Below, piece after piece: positions 41,316 through 48,752 of a stretch of DNA of 48,752 bases. Each line of letters starts with the position of its first letter. The stretch's first letter is position 1. The stretch is taken from assembly GCF_001542415.1 (NCBI RefSeq), contig NZ_LNCU01000114.1:33177-81928 (forward strand), written 5' to 3'. Both the position numbers and the translations under genes were made by a program. The DNA is from Bradyrhizobium macuxiense. Its GTDB lineage: Bacteria; Pseudomonadota; Alphaproteobacteria; Rhizobiales; Xanthobacteraceae. Below the pieces are notes generated by a model, which worked only from the letters and a program-made list of their open reading frames with translations, ran no database searches and was not told where the DNA came from.

Positions 41316-43412
41316 ATGGATTCTCAGATCATCGACGTCCTCGCCGACCGCGTGCTCGAGCTCGGGCCGACGCCCGCGGCCGACAGTCCCTACCGGAATT
41401 TCAAGCTGACGCGCGACGACGACGGCATTGCCTGGCTGCTGTTCGACCGCGCCGGCGCCAGCGCCAATACGATCTCCGCCGACATGATCGACGAGCTCAA
41501 CGCGATCGTGACGTCGCTGGAAAGCCAGCGGCCGGCCGGCCTCGTGGTCCGCTCGGCGAAGCGAAGCGGCTTCATCGCCGGCGCCGACGTCAACGAATTC
41601 CGCGGCGTGAGCGACCCGCGCGCGGTCGAGACAGAGATCGGCCGGGCGCATGCGGTGATCGACCGGCTGGAGGCCCTGCGCGTGCCGTCGGTCGCCGTCA
41701 TCCACGGCTTCTGCCTCGGCGGCGGGCTCGAGGTTGCGCTGGCCTGCCAGATGCGGATTGCGATCGACGATGCGCGCTTCGGCTTTCCCGAGGTGCTGCT
41801 CGGCCTGCATCCCGGCCTCGGCGGCACCGTGCGTTTCACCGAACTGATCAATCCGATGCAGGCGATGACGCTGATGCTGACCGGCAAGACCATCGATGCG
41901 CGCCGCGCCAGATCGCTCGGGCTGGTCGATGCCGTCACGCAGGAGCGTCACGTTCGCAACGCCGTGAGGGACGCGGTGTTCGGCCGCCTGAAGCGCGCCA
42001 GGCGGGGCGCAATGAACTCGCTGCTCAATCTTGCGCCGGTGAGGGGCTTCCTCGCCTCCCGCATGCGCGGCGAGGCTGCGAAGGCGGCGCCGCGCGTCCA
42101 TTATCCCGCGCCCTACGCGCTGATCGATCTCTGGGAGAAGCATGCCGGCAACCGTTCGGCGATGCTGAACGCGGAAAAGACCTCGTTCGCCAATCTCATG
42201 GTGACGCCATCAGCGCAGAACCTGATCCGCGTGTTCTTCCTGCGCGAGCAGATGAAGAAGGCGGCCGGCGGCGGCAACAAGGTGCAGCACGTCCATGTCA
42301 TCGGTGCCGGCGCGATGGGCGGCGACATCGCGGCCTGGTGCGCTCATGAAGACATGCGGGTCACGCTGGCCGACATGAAGGCCGAGCCGATCGCCGGCGC
42401 GATGAAGCGTGCCGCCGATCTGTTCGGCAAGATCATGCGCAAGAAGATCGACCAGCGCGACGCGCTCGACCGCCTGATCCCCGACATGGACGGAGAGGGC
42501 GTCCGCAATGCCGATCTGATCATCGAGGCGGTGCCGGAAAAGCTCGAGCTGAAGCAGAAGGTCTATGCCGGCCTCGAGCCGAAGATGAAGCAAGGCGCGA
42601 TCCTCGCCACCAACACCTCGAGCATCCCGTTGCAGGATCTGCGCACCACGCTCGCGAGGCCGGAGCGGCTGCTCGGCCTGCATTTCTTCAACCCGGTGTC
42701 GCGGCTGCAGCTCGTCGAGGTCGTCAGCCATGACGGCACCGATGCTGCCATGCTCAGGGAAGCGCAGGCCTTCGTCGGCGCCATCGATCGCCTGCCGCTG
42801 CCGGTGAAGAGCTCGCCCGGCTTTCTCGTCAACCGCGCGCTGACGCCCTACATGCTCGAGGCGATGGTGATGCTGGACGAGAAGATCGACCAGCGCCTGA
42901 TCGATGCGGCCGCGGTGCAGTTCGGCATGCCGATGGGCCCGATCGAGCTGGCCGACCAGGTCGGCCTCGACATCTGTCTCGATGTCGGCGACATGCTGCG
43001 CTCGAAGTTCGGCGATCATCTGCCGCCGACGCCGGCTTGGCTGCGCGAGAAGGTCGCCAAGGGCGAGCTCGGCCGCAAGACCGGCAAGGGCTTCTACACC
43101 TGGAAGGACGGCAAGGCGGAGAAGACCCCGCTGCCGGAGACCGGTCCGCGGGTGACCGATGAGATGATCGATCGCCTGGTGCTGCCGATCTCGAACGTCT
43201 GCGTCGCGGCTTTGCGCGAGGGCATCGTCGATGAGGCCGACATGGTCGATGGCGCGATGATCTTCGGCACCGGCTATGCGCCGTTCCGCGGCGGGCCGCT
43301 CAACTACGCCCGCACGCGAGGCGCCGACAATGTGGTGTCCGCGTTGCGCGCGCTCGCGCAGAAATTCGGCGATCGCTTTACGCCTGATGCCGGCTGGGAG
43401 ACCTTCAAGTGA
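41316..43412 (+). CDS. fadJ: Fatty-acid oxidation multifunctional enzyme (enoyl-CoA hydratase/3-hydroxyacyl-CoA dehydrogenase)
   Basis: The 698-residue product joins an N-terminal crotonase domain, with both hydratase glutamates kept (GGGLEVAL and FPEVLLGLHPGLGGT), to an NAD-dependent 3-hydroxyacyl-CoA dehydrogenase (VIGAGAMGG, then the catalytic histidine in GLHFFNPV). It does the two middle steps of beta-oxidation. It starts 2 bases after the thiolase stop and overlaps the thioesterase start by 4 bases. FadJ or FadB naming is a matter of convention; pairing with a FadI-type thiolase favours fadJ. Confidence 0.93.
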   Translation: MDSQIIDVLADRVLELGPTPAADSPYRNFKLTRDDDGIAWLLFDRAGASANTISADMIDELNAIVTSLESQRPAGLVVRSAKRSGFIAGADVNEFRGVSDPRAVETEIGRAHAVIDRLEALRVPSVAVIHGFCLGGGLEVALACQMRIAIDDARFGFPEVLLGLHPGLGGTVRFTELINPMQAMTLMLTGKTIDARRARSLGLVDAVTQERHVRNAVRDAVFGRLKRARRGAMNSLLNLAPVRGFLASRMRGEAAKAAPRVHYPAPYALIDLWEKHAGNRSAMLNAEKTSFANLMVTPSAQNLIRVFFLREQMKKAAGGGNKVQHVHVIGAGAMGGDIAAWCAHEDMRVTLADMKAEPIAGAMKRAADLFGKIMRKKIDQRDALDRLIPDMDGEGVRNADLIIEAVPEKLELKQKVYAGLEPKMKQGAILATNTSSIPLQDLRTTLARPERLLGLHFFNPVSRLQLVEVVSHDGTDAAMLREAQAFVGAIDRLPLPVKSSPGFLVNRALTPYMLEAMVMLDEKIDQRLIDAAAVQFGMPMGPIELADQVGLDICLDVGDMLRSKFGDHLPPTPAWLREKVAKGELGRKTGKGFYTWKDGKAEKTPLPETGPRVTDEMIDRLVLPISNVCVAALREGIVDEADMVDGAMIFGTGYAPFRGGPLNYARTRGADNVVSALRALAQKFGDRFTPDAGWETFK

Positions 43413-43840
43413 CCGACACGCACATCCACGCGCCGCCGATCTCCGGGAACGAGCCGCAGGGCGATCTCTGCATCCGTGCGCTGGCGATGCCGGCCGACAC
43501 CAACGCCAATGGCGATATCTTCGGCGGCTGGCTGCTCAGCCAGATGGACCTCGGCGGCGGCGTGTTCGCCTCCAAGGTGGCGAAGTCGCGCACCGTGACG
43601 GTCGCGATCGAGGCGATGAATTTCCGCAAGCCCGTTTATGTCGGCGATCTTGTCTCGGTGCACGCCAATCTGGTGCGCGTCGGTCGCACATCGGTCACCG
43701 TGCATCTCGAAGCCTGGGTGCTGCGACGCCGCGACCAGCAATCAGTCCTGGTGACCGACGGCAACTTCACTTACGTTTCGATCGACGAGCAGGGCCATCC
43801 CCAGGCGATTCAGCGCGACGGCGAAACGATCGAGACGTAG
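43409..43840 (+). CDS. Acyl-CoA thioesterase, YciA-like hotdog protein
   Basis: The 143-residue product has the hotdog-fold motif NANGDIFGGWLLSQMDLGGG of YciA-type acyl-CoA thioesterases, which release free CoA from acyl-CoA. It begins with a GTG that overlaps the fadJ stop by 4 bases (GTGA), so it is translationally coupled to the operon. A role as a safety valve for stalled acyl-CoA is inferred. Confidence 0.9.
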   Translation: MTDTHIHAPPISGNEPQGDLCIRALAMPADTNANGDIFGGWLLSQMDLGGGVFASKVAKSRTVTVAIEAMNFRKPVYVGDLVSVHANLVRVGRTSVTVHLEAWVLRRRDQQSVLVTDGNFTYVSIDEQGHPQAIQRDGETIET

Positions 43841-43952
43841 CGCGTTGCCTGCGCGAATCAGTCTCCGACTCGCTTCAACAAAACGTGTCAAAATCGAGCC
43901 CGGCTCTGGTCAACTGCAGGCTACGGCGCTTCGCCACCTGCAAATTTGATGA

Positions 43953-43977
43953 GGAACAAACGGGCGGCAATGCCGTT
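43953..43977 (+). promoter_or_regulatory. EcfG-type general stress promoter
   Basis: GGAAC (43953-43957) and CGTT (43974-43977) are separated by 16 bases, an accepted spacing for EcfG promoters. The -10 element lies 29 bases before the start of the 64-residue protein at 44007. Confidence 0.6.
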
Positions 43978-44006
43978 GTCGGCGCGGAATCAATCCGAGG
44001 CCAACA

Positions 44007-44201
44007 ATGTCCGACAGCTACGTCATCGAAGTCAGTTCAGAGACAGCGGGTATCGTGGTGCGCGATGCGCGCGGTTATCAGTTCTTTGCAGCATCGCACC
44101 GCTTCGACGCCCTTGAAGGCCAGATATTCCGCAATGCACGCGAGGCCGAGCGTGCGGCGCGCCGTCTTGTGACCGGGCAAATTCTGCAGTTTGCCTCCTG
44201 A
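44007..44201 (+). CDS. Small protein of unknown function, probable stress gene
   Basis: The 64-residue product starts MSDSYVIEVSSETAGIVVRD, continues RGYQFFAASHRFDALEGQ, and ends with a basic helix. It has no membrane segment, signal or cysteine. GAGG lies 7 bases before the ATG. It lies behind an EcfG-type promoter and stands alone, so stress-linked expression is likely. I do not recognise a named family. Confidence 0.78.
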   Translation: MSDSYVIEVSSETAGIVVRDARGYQFFAASHRFDALEGQIFRNAREAERAARRLVTGQILQFAS

Positions 44202-44276
44202 ACGGCCTTTGACCTGCGATGCGCCATTTGCGCGCGCCGCAAGAGTCTGTATTGATGCATCCGGACTCACGGAAAC

Positions 44277-44960
44277 ATGACCCGGATGTTGCAGGAACAA
44301 GGCAAGGCGCTGCTGTTCGATATTGACGGCACGCTGGCCGATACCGATCCGCTCCATCTGGCTGCGTTCAACCAGGTGCTCGGTCCTCACGGACATGCCT
44401 TTGATCACGCGCGCTTCGGCAAGGAGTTGCAGGGCTTCTCCAACGCGTCGATCGGTGAGCGTTTCCTGGCACACGAACCGGTCGAGCGCCGCATCGTCAT
44501 CCTCGGCGAGAAGGAGCGGGTCTTCCGCGAACTGGTCCGCGGCCAGATCGCACCGGTGCCGGGATTGATGGCATTGCTCGACCAGGCGGATCATGTCGGC
44601 GTCCCCATGGTCGCGGTGACCAACGCGCCACGCCCGAATGCCGAATTGCTGTTGTCGGGACTCGGCATCGCGCATCGCTTCAAGGCTGTCGTGATCGGCG
44701 ACGAACTGGCGCACGGCAAGCCGCATCCTTTGCCCTATCTGGAGGGCTTGCGCCTCGCCGGCGCGTCGGCAGAGGCCGCGCTGGCGTTCGAGGATTCGCG
44801 CTCCGGCGTTCAGTCCGCCACCGCCGCAGGGATCGCGACGATCGGGATGCGAACCGGATTGAGCCATGCGGATCTGGTCGCAGCCGGCGCCATCGCCAGC
44901 GCGAAGGCGTTCGACGATCCGGAATTGATCAGGCTGGTCGCGTCGGCCATGGCGTGGTGA
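44277..44960 (+). CDS. HAD-superfamily phosphatase
   Basis: The 227-residue product has all HAD motifs: D15 and D17 in LFDIDGTLADTDP, the threonine of VAVTNAPR, the lysine of HGKPHPLPYL and the acidic motif FEDSRSGVQSA. A helical cap follows motif I, as in phosphoglycolate phosphatase and beta-phosphoglucomutase relatives. It should remove phosphate from a small sugar phosphate. Its place just before the glycerol regulator may be coincidental, but a glycerol-phosphate-related role is possible. Confidence 0.9.
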   Translation: MTRMLQEQGKALLFDIDGTLADTDPLHLAAFNQVLGPHGHAFDHARFGKELQGFSNASIGERFLAHEPVERRIVILGEKERVFRELVRGQIAPVPGLMALLDQADHVGVPMVAVTNAPRPNAELLLSGLGIAHRFKAVVIGDELAHGKPHPLPYLEGLRLAGASAEAALAFEDSRSGVQSATAAGIATIGMRTGLSHADLVAAGAIASAKAFDDPELIRLVASAMAW

Positions 44961-45077
44961 CGTGTTAGCGATCTGGCCGTCGCTGCGACGCGACTCCCGG
45001 CTTGGCCCTGCTTCCCTCGTTGACCTCGGTGCCGAACGGTCGCACGATAGGCGACTTGCCGCTTCGAGGGTGCCACC

Positions 45078-45908
45078 GTGGCCGGACTATCGCATCGTCA
45101 GACTGAAATCCTCAACATCGCACGTGCCTTCGGCCGGGTGATGGTGGAGGACCTTGCCAAGCGATTCGAGGTGTCGGCGCAGACCATCCGCAAGGACCTC
45201 AACGATCTCTGCGACCAGCGGTCGCTGACCCGCATCCATGGCGGCGCGATCATCGCCTCCGGCGTGGAAAACCTCGCCTATGAGGCGCGCCGCTTCGTCG
45301 CGGCGGACGAGAAGAAGGCGATCGGCGCCGCCGCGGCCGCACGAATTCCGAACGGCTGCTCGCTGTTCATCAATATCGGCACCACGACCGAAGAGGTGGC
45401 GAGCGCCCTGACTTCGCACGAGGATCTGCTCGTCATCACCAACAACCTCAACGTTGCGATGCTGCTCTACCGCCATCCGCGCATCGAGGTGGTGGTGGCC
45501 GGCGGCACCGTGCGCCGCGCCGACGGCGCCGTGGTCGGCTCGACCGCGACGCAGCTGATCGGCCAGTTCAAGGTCGACTACGCCATCATCGGCGCGTCCG
45601 CGATCGACGAGGAGGGCGCGCTGCTCGACTTCGACTATCGCGAGGTGCAGGTCGCGCAGGCGATCATCGCCAATGCGCGCAACGTCATGCTGGTGTCCGA
45701 TGCGACCAAGCTCCGCCGCAGCGCGCCGGTGCGCATCGCCCATATCAGCCAGATCCAGACCTTCATCACGGATTCACCGCTGCCCGCGGGCCTCGCCAAT
45801 ATCTGCCATTCGCGCGGCATCGAAGTCGTCGTCGCGATGGACAAGCCGCCCACGGATATCGACGACAACGGCGCCGAGCCCGCCCCCGTCACGCTGCGCA
45901 GCGCCTGA
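45078..45908 (+). CDS. glpR: DeoR-family regulator, GlpR-like
   Basis: The 276-residue product has a DeoR-type winged helix (about 17-55, VMVEDLAKRFEVSAQTIRKDLNDL, with the family IHGGAI) and a sugar-phosphate sensing domain with INIGTTTEEVA and ITNNLNVA. Its position directly before glpD and the glycerol ABC transporter marks it as the glycerol-3-phosphate repressor. The GTG at 45078 has GAGGG upstream. It probably binds the repeated TTTCG elements at 46238-46300. Confidence 0.88.
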   Translation: MAGLSHRQTEILNIARAFGRVMVEDLAKRFEVSAQTIRKDLNDLCDQRSLTRIHGGAIIASGVENLAYEARRFVAADEKKAIGAAAAARIPNGCSLFINIGTTTEEVASALTSHEDLLVITNNLNVAMLLYRHPRIEVVVAGGTVRRADGAVVGSTATQLIGQFKVDYAIIGASAIDEEGALLDFDYREVQVAQAIIANARNVMLVSDATKLRRSAPVRIAHISQIQTFITDSPLPAGLANICHSRGIEVVVAMDKPPTDIDDNGAEPAPVTLRSA

Positions 45909-45919
45909 TTCCGTACCCT

Positions 45920-46175
45920 CGCTGTCATCGCCCGGCTTGCCGCCTCCGCTGAAGGTTCGGCGTGCCTGCGGGTACTGGCCCCGTCGGAGCCTTGGCATAG
46001 AGGGGACCGGGCGATCCAGTATTCCAGAGACGCGGCGTTCGACGAAGCCGCGCGCGCAAATCTCTCACCGTCACCCTGAGGTGGCCGCTTCTTCAGCGGC
46101 CCTCGAAGGGTGCACGGCCACCAGTGGGGCCGCGCACCCTTCGAGACGCCGCTGCGCGGCTTCTCAGGGTGACGG
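45920..46175. repeat. Interspersed repeats between glpR and glpD
   Basis: The part 45920-46030 shares blocks with 21769-21855. The part 46068-46175 has perfect arms CCGTCACCCTGAG (46068-46080) and CTCAGGGTGACGG (46163-46175), and its first half is repeated in inverted orientation at 6296-6377. Confidence 0.7.
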
Positions 46176-46237
46176 TCAAAGATTTGGACGAACCGCAACC
46201 ACCAAGCCCCGACCGGTTCCCCTCCCCAAAAATCCCC

Positions 46238-46300
46238 AACGAAAGTTCCCATTTTCGGTTTGCTTTCGTTTTCTGTTGTGATTTAATCCAATCCGAAAGT
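46238..46300. promoter_or_regulatory. Candidate GlpR operator cluster upstream of glpD
   Basis: Repeats of a TTTCG core in both orientations occur at 46238-46245 (AACGAAAG), 46252-46261 (TTTTCGGTTT), 46262-46273 (GCTTTCGTTTTC) and 46293-46300 (CCGAAAGT). Such AT-flanked TCG repeats resemble DeoR/GlpR sites. The stretch is clearly AT-richer than its surroundings and lies 40-105 bases before glpD. Confidence 0.5.
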
Positions 46301-46341
46301 AAAACCGCCGAAGCGAAGGCGGTCACTGGGGGAAGCGTTCT

Positions 46342-47882
46342 TTGGATCGAATTTACGACCTCGCCATCATCGGAGGCGGCGTTAATGGCTGCGGCATCGC
46401 GCGCGATGCGGCGGGCCGGGGCAACTCTGTTTTCCTCTGTGAAATGAATGATTTGGCGAGCGGGACGTCGTCCTGGTCGACCAAGCTCGTGCATGGCGGT
46501 CTGCGCTATCTCGAATATTATGAGTTTCGCCTGGTGCGCGAGGCGCTGATCGAGCGCGAGATCCTCTGGCAGATCGCACCCCACATCATCCGTCCCCTGC
46601 GTTTCGTGTTGCCGCACCATGCCGGCCTGCGCCCGGCCTGGCTGCTGCGGCTCGGCCTGTTCCTCTACGATCACATCGGCGGCCGACACCTGCTCCCGGC
46701 GACGCGCTCGGTCGATCTCGCCCGCGACGTGGTGGGCAAGCCGCTGATCCCCGGCCGCTACAGCAAGGGTTTTGAATATTCCGACTGCTTCGTCGACGAC
46801 GCGCGGCTGGTGGCGCTGACCGCGCGCGATGCGGCCGATCGCGGCGCCGACATCCGCACCCGCACCCGCGCGGTCGAGATCAGGCAGGTCGACGGCGTCT
46901 GGCACGTCACGATCGAGGACCGCGCGAGCGGCGCGCGCGAGGTGATCAAGTCCCGCGTCGTGGTCAATGCCGGCGGACCCTGGGTCGAGCAGGTGCTGGC
47001 GTCGGGTGCCGGCGTCAATGCCCGCGCCAAGGTGCGGCTGGTGCAGGGCTCGCACATCGTGGTCAAGAAGCTCTACGACCACGACCGCGCCTACATCTTT
47101 CAGAACGCCGATGGCCGCATCATCTTCGTCATCCCGTATCAGGATGACTTCACGCTGATCGGCACCACCGATCGCGACTATGACGGCGATCCGGCCAAGG
47201 TGAAGGCGACGCGGGAGGAGATCGAATATCTCTGCGCCTCCGCCAGCGAATATCTGGCGAAGCCGGTCAAGCCCGAGGACGTCGTCTGGGACTATTCCGG
47301 CGTGCGTCCGCTCTATGATGACGGCGCGAGCGAGGCCAAGGCCGCAACCCGCGACTATGTGTTCGAGCTCGACACGCCCGGTGGCGCGCCGCTGCTGTCG
47401 ATCTATGGCGGGAAGATCACCACCTATCGCCGGCTGTCCGAAGAGGCACTGGAGCGGCTGTCACCCTATCTTCGCAACGCGAAAGCGTCCGAGGGTTGGA
47501 CCGGCAAGGCGCCGCTGCCCGGCGGCGACATGGACGTCTCCGCGGTCGCGGCGCTGACCGCCGAGTTGATGCGCAACTACCCGTTCCTCTCGCAGCCGCA
47601 CGCGAACCGTCTTGCGCATGCCTATGGCACGCGCGCGACCAAACTGTTGGGCAATGCGAAATCCGCTGATGATCTAGGCCGATCGTTCGGCGCCACCTTG
47701 ACGGAAAGTGAAGTCCGGTACCTGATGGCGAACGAATGGGCTCAGAGCGCGGAAGACGTCGTATGGCGGCGATCCAAGCTGGGCCTGCGGATGACGGCGA
47801 GTGAAATCGCCGCGCTCGACGAGTGGATGGCCGCCAACCGCGTGTCCGGTGAACGTCCCCTCCGCGAAGCGGGAGGACGGCC

Positions 47883-47886
<4 letters not shown>
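46342..47886 (+). CDS. glpD: Glycerol-3-phosphate dehydrogenase, FAD-dependent
   Basis: GlpD oxidises glycerol-3-phosphate to dihydroxyacetone phosphate at the inner membrane and passes electrons to quinone. The 514-residue product begins with the FAD motif IIGGGVNGCGIARDAAGRG and has STKLVHGGLRYLEYYEF and the C-terminal domain typical of the family. A TTG at 46342 is the start: GGGGGAAG lies 8 bases upstream and the FAD motif follows at once. The ABC gene overlaps its stop by 4 bases. Confidence 0.94.

Positions 47887-48752
<866 letters not shown>

Noticed and set aside
45909..46341. A small gene between glpR and glpD
   Set aside because: The open frames there are repeat-derived and lack ribosome-binding sites.

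Overview
The window is typical of a high-GC alphaproteobacterial chromosome, most likely Bradyrhizobium or a close relative. This rests on gene content (hemE, a glpR-glpD-glpS locus, a fadE-fadI-fadJ operon, TadE/TadG-like proteins, FecR plus beta-barrel pairs), on several GGAAC-N16/17-CGTT promoter sequences of the general stress sigma factor EcfG, and on many interspersed palindromic intergenic repeats. I see 45 protein genes, two of them cut by the window edges (1 and 48752). I see no rRNA, tRNA, CRISPR array, insertion sequence or phage.

Layout. 1-6195: a candidate catabolic or oxidative locus. A divergent membrane transporter faces a heme-oxygenase-like diiron oxidase (HDO), two [2Fe-2S] ferredoxins with an unknown 98-residue protein between them, a GntR/FCD regulator and a GMC oxidoreductase. 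Two near-identical GTATAC palindromes lie in the divergent promoter region. 6196-12661: hemE, a 61-residue stress-type protein, PilZ, TadG-like and TadE-like genes, a LysR regulator, slyX and trhO. 12830-15943: a gamma-glutamyltransferase-like gene, an FKBP isomerase and a D-2-hydroxyacid dehydrogenase in one run. 16001-21754: CsbD, a cupin, a crotonase, a Tat-type amidohydrolase divergent from a Tat-type alpha/beta hydrolase, and two VOC proteins. 21881-28997: a FecR/beta-barrel pair, a PMT-type glycosyltransferase, an OmpA protein, a YcaQ/AlkX-like glycosylase and an MFS carrier. 29258-34348: an RND efflux operon with its own TetR regulator, operator and terminator. 34419-37360: a flavin reductase, four tandem copies of a 206-bp element and an SMP-30-like Tat protein. 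37763-43840: a tightly overlapping beta-oxidation operon. 44007-48752: a small stress-type protein, a HAD phosphatase and the start of the glycerol operon.

The strongest candidate for an undescribed system is the HDO/ferredoxin locus. The HDO has a complete six-ligand diiron set arranged as in CADD-type enzymes. It sits with two dedicated ferredoxins, a transporter, a regulator with plausible operators and an alcohol-oxidising flavoenzyme. Its substrate cannot be read from the sequence. Other notable signals are a hairpin that buries the tadE ribosome-binding site, three EcfG-type promoters in front of small stress-like genes, the 206-bp tandem array, and a GlpS ATPase that lacks the switch histidine.
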